64,000 bases of DNA, taken from contig JASJCQ010000007.1 in assembly GCA_030065915.1 (NCBI GenBank), forward strand, positions 1 through 64,000, given 5' to 3'. The position numbers were made by a program, and so were the translations under genes. The notes beneath the pieces are model-generated. The model saw nothing but the letters and a program-made list of their open reading frames with translations, was not told the DNA's origin and made no database searches. Below, piece by piece: positions 44,674-54,268 of the stretch (position 1 is its first letter; every line of letters starts with the position of its first letter). This stretch comes from Woeseiaceae bacterium (GTDB lineage Bacteria; Pseudomonadota; Gammaproteobacteria; Steroidobacterales; Woeseiaceae).

Positions 44674-45468
44674 TCAGGCCAGCAGTTGGCCCCGCGAAAT
44701 CGTGACCGCCGTGCCGCCCAGAAAGATGCGTTCGCCGCCAAGCCTGATGCGGACTGTGCCGCCTCTCGGGGAGGCCTGGTAGGCGAGCATGTTTTGCTTT
44801 CCGAGTCGTTCTCCCCAGAACGGTCCGAGGAAGCAGTGAGCTGCACCGGTCACAGGATCTTCGTCGATTCCTATCGCCGGACCGAAGAAGCGCGAAACGA
44901 AGTCAAACTCCGCATCCTTCGACGCTGCGGTGACGACGATCCCTCCGCGAGGCAGGGCGGCCAGCGCGGCCAGGTCGGGTTGCAGGGAACGAAGTTTGGC
45001 TTCGGACGGCAGGAGTGCCAGCAGCTCATTCTTCGACTGCATGACCAACAGCGGCTCGACCGTCAACCCGTCGATGAGCCGCTGGTCAGGTTCCGCCAAT
45101 TGGCTTTGAGTGGCCGGAAGGTCGAGCTCAATGATGTCCCCATCGTTTGAGCAGGAAAGTTCACCGCTCCTGGTTTGGAACCGGATCGGGGAATCGGCAG
45201 GCACGACACCTTCTTCCCACAGTGCATGTGCTGAAGCCAGCGTTGCGTGGCCACACAAGTCCACCTCTACAGTGGGTGTAAACCAACGGAGCGAAAAAGC
45301 GTCTCCCAGACGCGTCACAAAGGCGGTTTCTGAGAGATTCATCTCCGCGGCCACGTGCTGCATCCATCCAGCGTCGCGCTCAGATTCGAGCAGGCATACG
45401 GCAGCCGGATTGCCTGTAAACGGCCTCTCAGCAAAGGCGTCAACGTGCAGGCAGGTGATTTCGGTCAC
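44674..45468 (-). CDS. PhzF-family isomerase
   Basis: This 264-aa protein has the start TEITCLHVDAFAERPFTGNPAAVC, the conserved MNLSETAFV containing the catalytic Glu, RWFTPTVEVDLCGHATLASAHAL and, near the C-terminus, FFGPAIGIDEDPVTGAAHC. PhzF folds like diaminopimelate epimerase and isomerises small substrates; most genomic members have no known substrate. I prefer GTG 45468, which has GAGGAA 8 bases upstream, to the ATG 15 codons earlier. There are no phenazine genes nearby. Confidence 0.85.
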   Translation of the reverse strand: MTEITCLHVDAFAERPFTGNPAAVCLLESERDAGWMQHVAAEMNLSETAFVTRLGDAFSLRWFTPTVEVDLCGHATLASAHALWEEGVVPADSPIRFQTRSGELSCSNDGDIIELDLPATQSQLAEPDQRLIDGLTVEPLLVMQSKNELLALLPSEAKLRSLQPDLAALAALPRGGIVVTAASKDAEFDFVSRFFGPAIGIDEDPVTGAAHCFLGPFWGERLGKQNMLAYQASPRGGTVRIRLGGERIFLGGTAVTISRGQLLA

Positions 45469-45564
45469 AGTCAGGGTTCCTCGTCTGAAATTGCGACCGC
45501 CAGGGCGGCGCACGCCAGAAGGCGAGGATACAACGCTACGGGGTTACATTCTTCAGAGCGCGGA

Positions 45565-45594
45565 TTGCACGGCGTGCAACGATTGCCGTATAAT
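45565..45594 (+). promoter_or_regulatory. sigma-70-type promoter of the rimP-nusA-infB leader
   Basis: TTGCAC (45565-45570), an 18-base spacer and a perfect TATAAT (45589-45594) predict a start near 45601. It is the only strong promoter visible ahead of the rimP operon. Confidence 0.7.
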
Positions 45595-45602
45595 CGCGGC
45601 CC

Positions 45603-45664
45603 TGCGCGGTGGTGGGTTGACGAGTTTGCCCGGCTTGACTGAAGGGCCAGCACCTCCGCTACCA
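45603..45664 (+). ncRNA. leader RNA with tRNA-fMet-like ends upstream of rimP
   Basis: This 62-nt segment begins at the predicted transcription start. It opens TGCGCGGTGG (9/10 with the 5' end of the tRNA-fMet at 346) and ends CCTCCGCTACCA (11/12 with its 3' end), including the odd T at positions 1 and 72. The middle cannot form a cloverleaf and lacks a T-loop, so it is not a functional tRNA. Its best fold is a 9-bp stem, GCGGTGGTG/CACCTCCGC (45606-45614 with 45651-45659), around an inner GCCC/GGGC hairpin. E. coli has tRNA-fMet (metY) ahead of rimP; this could be its relic, now part of an attenuated leader. Confidence 0.5.
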
Positions 45665-45682
45665 AGCTCTTGGTAGAACTGG

Positions 45683-45704
45683 AACCCCCGCTGAGGGGTT
45701 TTTT
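45683..45704 (+). terminator. intrinsic terminator 1 in the rimP leader
   Basis: The stem AACCCC/GGGGTT is followed by a T6 run. It is preceded by a small hairpin TACCAA-GCTC-TTGGTA. It ends a transcript of about 100 nt starting at the promoter at 45565. Confidence 0.75.
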
Positions 45705-45740
45705 GTTGCCTTGCAGGCGACACACCGCGCGTTGACAGGA

Positions 45741-45763
45741 ATGGGCCATTGGCCCATTTTTTT
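45741..45763 (+). terminator. intrinsic terminator 2 immediately before rimP
   Basis: The perfect stem ATGGGCC-ATT-GGCCCAT is followed by T7. It sits 28 bases before the rimP start codon. With terminator 1 it forms a tandem attenuator that RNA polymerase must pass to express NusA, a termination factor. Confidence 0.8.
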
Positions 45764-45791
45764 GTTTTGGAACAAAGGCTTAGAGGTTTAG

Positions 45792-46244
45792 ATGACGTCG
45801 GACGAACTGGTTGAACTGCTGGAACCGACCATCGAACGTCTGGGTTATGAACTGGCCGACCTGGAGGTAAAGCTGGGCGGCAAGGACGGTGTCCTGCGGC
45901 TTTTCATCGATAAGCCGGATGGCATCGATCTCGATGACTGCGAGAAGGTCAGTCACGCGGTGAGTGCGCTGCTCGACGTCGAGGATCCGTTGCCGGGCCA
46001 GTACAACCTGGAGGTCTCGTCGCCAGGTTTGGATAGAACGCTGAAGAAAGTTGAACATTTTCAACGCTTTACTGGTGAAACGGTGAAGATTCAGATGCGA
46101 TTCCCGATAGAGGGGCGCAAGCGGTTCCGGGGCACGTTGGAGTCCTCGAACGAAGAGAACGTTGTGGTTTTAGTGGACGGCCAGTCGCATACGTTACCGA
46201 TAGCAACGATCGACACCGCCCGGTTAGTACCCGAACAGGCGTAA
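45792..46244 (+). CDS. rimP: ribosome maturation factor RimP
   Basis: This 150-aa cytosolic factor is needed for 30S subunit maturation. The N-terminal alpha/beta domain (LEPTIERLGYELADLEVKLGGKDGVLRLFIDKPDGIDLDDCEKVSHAVSALLD) and the block YNLEVSSPGLDRTLKKVEHFQRFTGE are characteristic. A C-terminal SH3-like barrel follows. It is the first gene of the nusA-infB operon, behind two terminators. Confidence 0.95.
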   Translation: MTSDELVELLEPTIERLGYELADLEVKLGGKDGVLRLFIDKPDGIDLDDCEKVSHAVSALLDVEDPLPGQYNLEVSSPGLDRTLKKVEHFQRFTGETVKIQMRFPIEGRKRFRGTLESSNEENVVVLVDGQSHTLPIATIDTARLVPEQA

Positions 46245-46271
46245 GCCTCAAGGGCTTTGGAGTTTCAGGTA

Positions 46272-47774
46272 ATGAGCAAAGAAATGTTGATGGTCATCGA
46301 CGCTGTGTCGAATGAGAAGGGTGTCGAGAAGGACATCATCTTCGAGGCGATGGAAGCGGCGCTGGCGCAGGCAACCCGTCGCAAGCACGGTGGCGAGATC
46401 GAGGTCCGCGTTTCCATTGACCGGGAATCGGGCGACTACGACACGTTCCGTCGTTGGCTGGTATTCGATGACGCGTCCACCGAACTCGAAGAGCCTGATC
46501 GTGAACTACGCATGATCGATGCCGTCGATATCGATGAGAATGCGGAGCCGGGCGGGTATGTCGAAGAGCCCATGGAGTCCGTCGAGTTCGGTCGAATCGC
46601 CGCGCAGACCGCCAAGCAGGTCATCGTGGCGAAGGTCCGTGAGGCTGAGCGCGAGCAGGTCGTTGAGGAGTTCCAGGAGCGCGAAGGCGAGCTGCTTTCG
46701 GGCCTCGTCAAGCGCGTTGACAAGCATGGCGTCTACATCGACCTTGGCGGCAATGCCGAAGGCTTCGTCTCCCGCGACCAGATGGTGCCGCGTGAGCCGG
46801 TGCGTCCGCAGGACCGCATCAAGGCGCTGCTGACGGAAGTGCGCTCAGAGCTGCGCGGACCGCAGCTGTTCATGACGCGCACGTCCCCGCAGTTCCTGAT
46901 TGAGCTGTTCAAGATCGAGGTGCCGGAGGTCGGCCAGGGCCTGATCGAGATTCTGGGCGCTGCCCGCGATCCTGGCCTGCGCGCCAAGATTGCGGTCAAG
47001 AGCAACGACAACCGGATCGACGCTGTCGGCGCCTGTGTCGGCATGCGCGGCTCCCGTGTACAGGCAGTTTCCAACGAACTCGCCGGCGAGCGTGTCGACA
47101 TCATCCTGTGGGACGAGAACCCGGCACAGTTCGTCGTGAATGCGATGTCTCCCGCCGAGGTCGTGTCCATCGTCGTCGACGAGGACAAGCACAGCATGGA
47201 TATCGCCGTTGACGAAGACAAGTTGAGTCAGGCGATTGGGCGTGGCGGACAGAACATCCGCCTGGCGAGCGAACTGACCGGCTGGGAGCTCAACGTCATG
47301 ACGGCTGCCGAAGCCGAACAGAAGAGCGAGTCCGAGATGCGTGAGCTGATCGAGCTCTTCTCGAAGCAGCTCGACGTTGACGAAGAGATCGGCCTGATCC
47401 TGGTACAGGAAGGCTTTTCCACGATCGAGGAAGTGGCCTATGTGCCGACCTCGGAGCTGATCGAGATCGAGGAGTTCGACGAGGACATCGTCAACGAACT
47501 TCGCAGCCGCGCGCGGGACGTCCTTCTGACGCAGGCCATCGTGCAGGAAGAGAAGATTGACGAAAGCGAGCCCGCGGAAGACCTGTTGAACCTCGAGGGT
47601 ATGGACAAGGGTCTTGCTTATCTGCTGGCGAGCAATGGCGTCGTCACGCGGGAAGATCTCGCCGAGCTGGCGACCGATGACCTGCTCGAAATTAACGAAA
47701 TGGACGCTGAAGAAGCTGCCGCGTTGATCATGAAGGCGCGTGAGCACTGGTTTGAGGCCGAACAACAGGCCTGA
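46272..47774 (+). CDS. nusA: transcription termination/antitermination factor NusA
   Basis: This 500-aa RNA-polymerase-associated protein has an N-terminal domain (MVIDAVSNEKGVEKDIIFEAMEAALA), an S1 domain at about 135-200 (LLSGLVKRVDKHGVYIDLGGNAEGFV), and two KH domains at about 230-345 (GACVGMRGSRVQAV; LSQAIGRGGQNIRLAS). Two C-terminal acidic repeats follow (about 360-500), as in E. coli. It controls pausing and termination and probably autoregulates through the leader upstream. I use ATG 46272 rather than TTG 46257 because the family N-terminus starts there. Confidence 0.96.
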   Translation: MSKEMLMVIDAVSNEKGVEKDIIFEAMEAALAQATRRKHGGEIEVRVSIDRESGDYDTFRRWLVFDDASTELEEPDRELRMIDAVDIDENAEPGGYVEEPMESVEFGRIAAQTAKQVIVAKVREAEREQVVEEFQEREGELLSGLVKRVDKHGVYIDLGGNAEGFVSRDQMVPREPVRPQDRIKALLTEVRSELRGPQLFMTRTSPQFLIELFKIEVPEVGQGLIEILGAARDPGLRAKIAVKSNDNRIDAVGACVGMRGSRVQAVSNELAGERVDIILWDENPAQFVVNAMSPAEVVSIVVDEDKHSMDIAVDEDKLSQAIGRGGQNIRLASELTGWELNVMTAAEAEQKSESEMRELIELFSKQLDVDEEIGLILVQEGFSTIEEVAYVPTSELIEIEEFDEDIVNELRSRARDVLLTQAIVQEEKIDESEPAEDLLNLEGMDKGLAYLLASNGVVTREDLAELATDDLLEINEMDAEEAAALIMKAREHWFEAEQQA

Positions 47775-47799
47775 GGCCGGGACAGATAGAGGTATTTGA

Positions 47800-50337
47800 A
47801 TGGCTGACGTTACAGTTGCACAGTTTGCGGAAGTACTGAAAGTTCCTGTCGAGAAGCTGCTTTCGCAGCTCGACGAGGCTGGCATTGCTGTCAGTGGCTC
47901 GGAGGACACGATCAGTGAGGACGCGAAACTCGAACTATTGACGCACCTGCGTCGTAGTCACGGCCAGACCGATGACTCGACAACGGTCACGGCGCCGCGC
48001 CGTATCACACTGAAGCGCAAGTCTCAGTCGGAGCTCAGGCTGTCCGGCAACCAGGGACGCTCGCGCACGGTCAACGTCGAAGTGCGTAAGAAGCGCACGT
48101 ACATCAAGCGCGACGTACTCGAGGAGCAGGCTCAGAAGGAGCAGGAAGAGCTCGATCGGCAGCGTAAGGCCGAGGAAGATCGTATCGCGGCCGAGCAAGC
48201 GGCTATCGAAGCCGAGAAGGAGCGCAAGGAAGCCGAGAAACTCGAAGCCGAGCGCAAGGCGGAAGAGCAGCGTCAGGCTGAGGAAAAGGAGCGCCTGGAC
48301 GCCGAAGAAACCGCGCGCAAGGAAGCGGAGGCTGCCGCTGCGGCTGCCGCGGAAGAAAAACAGCGCATCGAAAAGGCCGAGCAGGACGCCCGGTCTCGTC
48401 GCTCCAAGGACAAGGCAAAGAGCGGCGCGAAGCCGTCCGAGACCCGTTACGGTCGCAAGGAGCTGCACGTCGCCGGCGACAAGAGTGGCCGTCGCAAGCG
48501 GAAGACGCCGACGCGACGCCGTTCGGTGTCGGTCAGCGGCGATTCCCAGCACGGATTTGAGCGTCCGACAGCGCCGGTCATACATGAGGTCGAGATTCCC
48601 GAGAGCATCGCGGTGTCGGATCTCGCCCAGCGCATGGCGATCAAGGGCAATGAAGTCGTCAAAGTCCTGTTCAACATGGGCGCTATGGTGACGATCAATC
48701 AGGTTATCGATCAGGACACGGCGACCCTCGTCGTTGAAGAGCTGGGCCATATCGCCAAGCCGATCAGCGAGGAGAGCATCGACGAGAAGCTGCTTGCGGA
48801 CGAACAGGCCGACACGGGCGAACTGGTGGCACGTGCGCCGGTGGTCACGATCATGGGCCACGTCGACCATGGAAAGACCTCGCTGCTCGACTACATTCGT
48901 CGCTCCAAGGTCGTTGCCGATGAGGCCGGCGGTATAACGCAGCACATTGGTGCCTACTCGGTTGAGACCGACAAAGGCCGCATCGCGTTCCTCGACACGC
49001 CTGGCCACGCAGCCTTCACGGCGATGCGAGCACGTGGCGCCCAGGCGACGGACATCGTGGTCCTCGTCGTCGCCGCCGATGATGGTGTCATGCCGCAGAC
49101 GATCGAGGCGATCCAGCACTCGAAGGCGGCAGGCGTGCCTCTCGTCGTGGCGGTTAACAAGATCGACCGGGAGAATGCCGATCCGGAGCGCGTTCGAAAC
49201 GAGCTGTCGCAACACGAAGTCATTCCCGAGGACTGGGGCGGCGACAACATCTTCGTCAATGTCTCGGCCCACACAGGCCAGGGTATCGACGACCTCCTCG
49301 AAGCCATTCTGCTGCAGGCGGAGCTGATGGACCTTACTGCTGCGGAAGACGGAGCGGCGAAAGGTATCGTCATTGAGTCGAGCCTCGAGAAAGGCCGCGG
49401 CGCCGTCGCGACGTTGCTCGTTCAGAGCGGCACGCTGAACCAGGGTGACATGATCATCGCTGGCGAGGAATACGGTCGTGTCCGCAACATGTTCAACGAG
49501 AAACAGGAATCGATCGATTCCGCCGGGCCATCGACCCCGGCGGTTGTACTCGGTCTGTCCAAGACGCCTGCTGCCGGCGACGATTTCCTCGTCGTCAAGA
49601 ACGAGCGCAAGGCGCGCGAGGTGGCCGAGTTCCGCCAGGCAAAGACCCGCGACGCGAAGCTTGCATCGCAACAGGCCTCGAAGCTCGAGGACGTCTTCAG
49701 CCAGATGAAGGAAGGCGAGCTTGCCTCCGTGTCGGTCATCATCAAGTCCGACGTTCACGGCAGTGCCGAGGCCCTGCGCGACGCGTTGACCAAGCTCTCC
49801 ACCGACGAGGTCAAGGTCAAGGTGCTCGGATCATCGGTTGGCGGTATCACCGAGACGGACGCAACACTCGCGGCCGCATCGAATGCCGTAATCATCGGCT
49901 TCAACGTCCGTGCTGACGCGGCCGCCAGGGCCCAGATCAAAGAGTCCGGCGTCGACGTTCGTTACTACAGCATCATTTACGAGGCCATCGACGATGTGAA
50001 AGCGGCGCTCGGCGGCCTTCTGGCACCGGAGATTCGCGAGCAGATCGTGGGTCTCGCCGAGGTCAAGGAAGTGTTCTCCTCGCCGAAGTTTGGCGACGTC
50101 GCCGGCTGCATCGTCAGCGAAGGTTACGTCAAGCGTTCCAACCCGATTCGCGTACTGCGCGACAACGTCGTGATCTACGAGGGCGAACTCGAGTCGCTGC
50201 GTCGATTCAAGGATGACGTCAATGAAGTCCGTGCGGGCACCGAGTGCGGTATCGGCGTGAAGAACTACTCGGACGTCAAAGCAGGCGACCAGATCGAGTG
50301 CTACGAGCGCGTCGAGATCGCGAGGACACTGGATTAG
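47800..50337 (+). CDS. infB: translation initiation factor IF-2
   Basis: This 845-aa GTPase places fMet-tRNA on the 30S subunit. A small IF2N domain (about 1-50) is followed by a long, charged Glu/Lys/Ala-rich linker (about 105-215). A second IF2N-like part comes next ([27 protein letters not shown]). The G domain has [10 protein letters not shown] (from Gly353), DTPGHAAF and NKIDR. The C-terminal fMet-tRNA-binding domain is present. Length fits the gammaproteobacterial alpha form; internal starts for shorter forms cannot be judged. Confidence 0.96.
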   Translation: MADVTVAQFAEVLKVPVEKLLSQLDEAGIAVSGSEDTISEDAKLELLTHLRRSHGQTDDSTTVTAPRRITLKRKSQSELRLSGNQGRSRTVNVEVRKKRTYIKRDVLEEQAQKEQEELDRQRKAEEDRIAAEQAAIEAEKERKEAEKLEAERKAEEQRQAEEKERLDAEETARKEAEAAAAAAAEEKQRIEKAEQDARSRRSKDKAKSGAKPSETRYGRKELHVAGDKSGRRKRKTPTRRRSVSVSGDSQHGFERPTAPVIHEVEIPESIAVSDLAQRMAIKGNEVVKVLFNMGAMVTINQVIDQDTATLVVEELGHIAKPISEESIDEKLLADEQADTGELVARAPVVTIMGHVDHGKTSLLDYIRRSKVVADEAGGITQHIGAYSVETDKGRIAFLDTPGHAAFTAMRARGAQATDIVVLVVAADDGVMPQTIEAIQHSKAAGVPLVVAVNKIDRENADPERVRNELSQHEVIPEDWGGDNIFVNVSAHTGQGIDDLLEAILLQAELMDLTAAEDGAAKGIVIESSLEKGRGAVATLLVQSGTLNQGDMIIAGEEYGRVRNMFNEKQESIDSAGPSTPAVVLGLSKTPAAGDDFLVVKNERKAREVAEFRQAKTRDAKLASQQASKLEDVFSQMKEGELASVSVIIKSDVHGSAEALRDALTKLSTDEVKVKVLGSSVGGITETDATLAAASNAVIIGFNVRADAAARAQIKESGVDVRYYSIIYEAIDDVKAALGGLLAPEIREQIVGLAEVKEVFSSPKFGDVAGCIVSEGYVKRSNPIRVLRDNVVIYEGELESLRRFKDDVNEVRAGTECGIGVKNYSDVKAGDQIECYERVEIARTLD

Positions 50338-50347
50338 GTTCCACGAC

Positions 50348-50698
50348 ATGGCGCGGGAGTTTTCCAGAAACCAGCGACTGGGCAACCAGATCCTGCGGTC
50401 ACTGGCCGAGCTGATTCGATTCGAGTCCAAGGACCCGCGTGTCGAGGGCGTCTCGCTGACCGCGGTCGAACTGACGCGAGACCTGTCGATTGCCCGTGTG
50501 CATTTCAGCCTGATGGACCCGGACGGCGACGTCGAGGCAGCACAGGAAGGCCTCAATAAGGCGGCCGGGTTTCTGCGATCGAGACTCGGCCAGTCCATCC
50601 AGGCTCGCCATACGCCGGAGCTGCGCTTTGTGCACGATGACAGCGCCGCGCAGAGCGCCAAGATCAGCGAATTGCTGGATCGCGCCAAGTCCACTTGA
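50348..50698 (+). CDS. rbfA: 30S ribosome-binding factor A
   Basis: This 116-aa KH-like protein is required for late 30S maturation and cold adaptation. The start AREFSRNQRLGNQILRSLAELI and the block FLRSRLGQSIQARHTPELRFVHDDS are typical. It lies 10 bases after infB and 4 before truB, so it is part of the operon. Confidence 0.95.
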   Translation: MAREFSRNQRLGNQILRSLAELIRFESKDPRVEGVSLTAVELTRDLSIARVHFSLMDPDGDVEAAQEGLNKAAGFLRSRLGQSIQARHTPELRFVHDDSAAQSAKISELLDRAKST

Positions 50699-50702
50699 GC
50701 CC

Positions 50703-51650
50703 ATGTCCAGGCGAGGAAAAAACCGTCGCGACATCGTCGACGGCGTGCTGTTATTGAACAAGCCGGCGGGCTTGAGCTCCAACCAGGCGCTCCAGCGCGT
50801 CAAGTATGCACTGAACGCCCGTAAAGCTGGCCACACCGGCAGCCTCGATCCAGCCGCGACCGGCATGCTGCCGTTGTGTTTCGGCGAGGCAACGAAAGTC
50901 AGCGCGTTTCTGCTCGGCGCGGATAAGACGTATCGCGTCGTCGCGAGCTTGGGTGAGCGAACGGACAGCGGTGATGCTACCGGCAACCGCATCGAATCGG
51001 CGGACGTCCCGGCGCTGGGTTTCGCGGAATGGGAGCGGCTGCTCGGCGAGTTCATCGGCGAGACGATGCAGGTGCCGCCGATGTATTCGGCGCTGAAGAA
51101 AGACGGCAAGAGGCTTTATGAGCTGGCGCGCCGCGGCGAGGAGGTCGAGAGAGAGCCGAGGCCGATCACGGTCTATGAAGCTGAACTGTTGGAGTGTGCC
51201 GGGCGGCGGCTTGTCTTCCGCGTGCGGTGCTCGAAAGGCACATATATTCGCACGCTGGTAGAGGACCTCGCGGCAAAGGCAGGCACCGTGGCTTACACGC
51301 AGAACCTGCATCGTGAGTCGGTAGGGTGTTTTGATTCAAAGGCGATGATCGACGTGTCCCGTATCGAACGCGCCGAGACGCCGGCTGAAGTCAGACAATG
51401 GCTGATCTCTCCGGACCAGGCACTGCTGTCCCTCGACCAGGCGCACATCTCACGCGAGGCTGCGGACCGTTTCTGTGGCGGCCAGCCGGTACCGGCAAAA
51501 GCCGCCACCAACGGGCTGGTTCGAGTCTACCGGGACGACGATCTGTTTCTGGGGGTCGGCGAGCTTGCGGAGGACGGAATGCTCGCGCCAAAACGGGTAT
51601 TCAGCCTGTCTTCGCCGGTTGCGGCATCAAATTCGGCCCCTGCAGCGTAA
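50703..51650 (+). CDS. truB: tRNA pseudouridine-55 synthase
   Basis: This 315-aa enzyme makes pseudouridine 55 in the T-loop of tRNAs. The N-terminus is DGVLLLNKPAGLSSNQALQRVK. The catalytic Asp is in GHTGSLDPAATGMLPLCFG. The thumb region reads QVPPMYSALKKDGKRLYELARRG. A C-terminal PUA-like part ends the protein. I use ATG 50703 since the longer ORF would overlap rbfA. Confidence 0.95.
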   Translation: MSRRGKNRRDIVDGVLLLNKPAGLSSNQALQRVKYALNARKAGHTGSLDPAATGMLPLCFGEATKVSAFLLGADKTYRVVASLGERTDSGDATGNRIESADVPALGFAEWERLLGEFIGETMQVPPMYSALKKDGKRLYELARRGEEVEREPRPITVYEAELLECAGRRLVFRVRCSKGTYIRTLVEDLAAKAGTVAYTQNLHRESVGCFDSKAMIDVSRIERAETPAEVRQWLISPDQALLSLDQAHISREAADRFCGGQPVPAKAATNGLVRVYRDDDLFLGVGELAEDGMLAPKRVFSLSSPVAASNSAPAA

Positions 51651-51766
51651 AAAGGGCCTTTTTTAACTGTAAATATTTGTTTTTGGACTGTTAATAGCCT
51701 TTTCCTGACGCTAGAATACCGCGCTTCCAAAAAGGGCTAAAGACGAAAATACGGAGTTATCTGGAA

Positions 51767-52036
51767 ATGTCACTGTCAAGTGAAGCAAAAGCCAGCATTG
51801 TTGCTGAATACGGCCGAGGAGAGGCCGACACGGGTTCGCCCGAAGTGCAGGTTGCGTTACTGTCTGCACGTATTACTGAGCTGACCGAACACTTCGGTGA
51901 GCACAAGAAAGATCACCACAGCCGTCAGGGTCTGCTCAAGATGGTCAACAAGCGACGCAAGTTGCTTGACTATCTCAAGGCCAACGACCAGGGCCGCTAC
52001 CGCGAGCTGATTTCTCGGCTCGGACTGCGCCGCTAA
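51767..52036 (+). CDS. rpsO: 30S ribosomal protein S15
   Basis: This 89-aa protein binds the 16S rRNA central domain. The length and the sequences [35 protein letters not shown] and [28 protein letters not shown] are nearly universal. The 116 bases upstream contain an AAAAAGGGCCTTTTTT palindrome (51650-51665) and a TAGAAT box at 51712, so an extra promoter is possible. GGAG lies upstream of the ATG. Confidence 0.97.
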   Translation: MSLSSEAKASIVAEYGRGEADTGSPEVQVALLSARITELTEHFGEHKKDHHSRQGLLKMVNKRRKLLDYLKANDQGRYRELISRLGLRR

Positions 52037-52130
52037 TCCAGCGAGCGTTCTGACAATGCGTTAAACAATGCGGCGAGCCCTCTGGGATCGCCGCAGTTGT
52101 TTTTCTGCCTACCAAAATTTGAGAATTCTA

Positions 52131-54218
52131 GTGAAATCAATCAAGAAATCGTTCCAGTATGGGGAACACGAAGTCACCCTGGAAACGGGTGCAATCGCAC
52201 GCCAGGCCGACGGTGCTGTCATCGTCAACATGGGCGAAACGGTCGTCATGGTCACCGCTGTCGGCAGGAAAGCTGCCGATCCCGGCCGCGACTTTTTTCC
52301 GCTGACCGTCAACTACCAGGAAAAAGCCTATGCCGCGGGTAAGATCCCCGGCGGGTTCTTCAAGCGCGAAGGGCGCCCGAGCGAGAAAGAGACACTCGTC
52401 TGCCGCCTGATCGATCGTCCGATCCGTCCGCTTTTCCCGAAGGGCTTCAAGAATGAAGTCCAGGTCATCGCTAACGTGATGTCCCTGAACCCGGACGTCG
52501 ATCCCGACATCCCGGCCCTGATCGGCGCTTCCGCCGCGCTCGCCATCTCCGGCATGCCGTTTGCAGGCCCGGTTGGCGCAGCAAAGGTCGGCTACAAGGA
52601 CGGCAATTACCTGCTGAATCCGGGCATCTCGGCCGTTGCAGAGTCCGACCTCGAGCTTGTCGTTGCCGGCACCAAGGACGCTGTACTGATGGTGGAATCC
52701 GAGGCCAGCGGCCTGTCGGAGGAAGTCATGCTGGGCGCCGTCATGTTCGGTCACGAGCAGATGCAGGCGGTGATCAACGCCGTCAACGAGCTGGCCGCCG
52801 AAGCGGCCAAGCCCGCCTGGGAGTGGGAAGCACCGGCAGAGAACGAAGAGCTGGCGGCTGCCGTCGCGGAGGCTGCGGAAACCGGCCTGTCGGACGCATA
52901 TCGCATTACCGACAAGCAGGATCGCCAGGCTGCCGTTGGCGCGGCAAAGACCGCTGCCGTCGAGGCGCTGGCATCCGGTGACGAGCCGCGTTTCAGCCCC
53001 GAAGATGTCTACGGCGCTCTCGGCAAGCTCGAGAAAAACATCGTACGCCGCCGCGTAATCGCCGGCGAGCCGCGTATTGACGGCCGCGACCAGCAGACGG
53101 TAAGGCCGATTCACGTAGAGACCGGCATGCTGCCGCGCACGCACGGCTCCGCTGTGTTCACGCGTGGTGAGACACAGGCGATCGTCGTCGCGACGCTCGG
53201 TACGGGCCGTGATGCCCAGATCATCGATGCGATCGAGGGCGAGCGTAAAGATCCGTTCATGCTGCACTACAACTTCCCGCCGTTCTGCGTAGGCGAGACC
53301 GGATTCGTCGGTTCGCCGAAGCGTCGTGAAATCGGCCACGGCAAGCTGGCCCGCCGCGGTATCCAGGCTGTCATGCCGGATATGGATGAGTTCGGCTACG
53401 TCATTCGTGTCGTCTCTGAGATCACCGAATCCAACGGTTCCAGCTCGATGGCTTCTGTCTGTGGCTCGAGCCTGGCGCTGATGGACGCTGGCGTGCCGAT
53501 CAAGGCACCGGTTGCCGGTGTTGCGATGGGTCTCGTCAAGGAAGGTGACGACTTCGCCGTCCTGACCGATATCCTCGGTGACGAAGACCACCTTGGCGAC
53601 ATGGACTTCAAAGTGGCCGGCACCGACGATGGTGTTACGGCGCTGCAGATGGACATCAAGATCCAGGGCATTACCCGCGAAATCATGAGCAAGGCGCTGG
53701 ACCAGGCGCGCGATGCGCGACTTCACATCCTCGGCGAGATGGCCAAGGTCATCGACAAGCCGCGTGAGGAAATGTCCGAGTGGGCGCCTACGATCATGAC
53801 GATGAAGATCGATCCGGACAAGATCCGCGACGTCATCGGCAAGGGCGGTGCGGTCATCCGCACGATCACCGAGGAGACGGGCGCCTCCGTCGACATCGAC
53901 AACGACGGTACGATTCGTATCGCGTCTGTGGACGGCGCCTCCGGTAAGGAAGCCCGTCGCCGTATCGAGCTGATCACCGCCGAAGTCGAAGTGGGTCGAA
54001 TCTACGAGGGTCGCGTAGCGCGCCTGATGGACTTCGGCGCCTTCGTCACGATTCTTCCGGGCAAAGATGGCCTCGTGCACATCTCGCAGATCTCCAACGA
54101 ACGCGTGGAGAAGGTCAGCGACAAGTTGTCCGAAGGCGACGTGGTCAAGGTCAAGGTCCTGGAAGTCGACCGCCAGGGCCGAGTTCGACTGTCCATGAAG
54201 GACGTCGAAGCCGCTTGA
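52131..54218 (+). CDS. pnp: polyribonucleotide nucleotidyltransferase (PNPase)
   Basis: This 695-aa 3'-5' phosphorolytic exoribonuclease forms the degradosome core. It has two RNase PH domains ([47 protein letters not shown]), then KH at about 555-615 ([21 protein letters not shown]) and S1 at about 620-690 ([33 protein letters not shown]). I start at GTG 52131, which matches the family N-terminus; the listed ORF adds 21 unlikely residues. It follows rpsO as in E. coli. Confidence 0.96.
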   Translation: MKSIKKSFQYGEHEVTLETGAIARQADGAVIVNMGETVVMVTAVGRKAADPGRDFFPLTVNYQEKAYAAGKIPGGFFKREGRPSEKETLVCRLIDRPIRPLFPKGFKNEVQVIANVMSLNPDVDPDIPALIGASAALAISGMPFAGPVGAAKVGYKDGNYLLNPGISAVAESDLELVVAGTKDAVLMVESEASGLSEEVMLGAVMFGHEQMQAVINAVNELAAEAAKPAWEWEAPAENEELAAAVAEAAETGLSDAYRITDKQDRQAAVGAAKTAAVEALASGDEPRFSPEDVYGALGKLEKNIVRRRVIAGEPRIDGRDQQTVRPIHVETGMLPRTHGSAVFTRGETQAIVVATLGTGRDAQIIDAIEGERKDPFMLHYNFPPFCVGETGFVGSPKRREIGHGKLARRGIQAVMPDMDEFGYVIRVVSEITESNGSSSMASVCGSSLALMDAGVPIKAPVAGVAMGLVKEGDDFAVLTDILGDEDHLGDMDFKVAGTDDGVTALQMDIKIQGITREIMSKALDQARDARLHILGEMAKVIDKPREEMSEWAPTIMTMKIDPDKIRDVIGKGGAVIRTITEETGASVDIDNDGTIRIASVDGASGKEARRRIELITAEVEVGRIYEGRVARLMDFGAFVTILPGKDGLVHISQISNERVEKVSDKLSEGDVVKVKVLEVDRQGRVRLSMKDVEAA

Positions 54219-54229
54219 TCCCGAGTGCC

Positions 54230-54248
54230 GGCGCCGGTTGACGGCGCC
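54230..54248 (+). terminator. hairpin between convergent pnp and yheT-like gene
   Basis: The perfect 7-bp GC stem GGCGCCG-GTTGA-CGGCGCC starts 11 bases after the pnp stop. There is no T run, so termination is only suggested by position. Confidence 0.35.
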
Positions 54249-54268
54249 TCGCCACTCAAGCCGGATGA

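Noticed and set aside
45603-45704. 4.5S (SRP) RNA or a functional tRNA before rimP
   Set aside because: The conserved SRP core GGAAGGAAGCAGCC is absent. No T-loop or anticodon arm can be drawn, so I call it only a leader RNA.
47935-49758. 607-aa antisense ORF over infB
   Set aside because: It lies fully within infB on the opposite strand. Long antisense frames are common in high-GC genes, and the translation is Arg/Leu-rich without domains.
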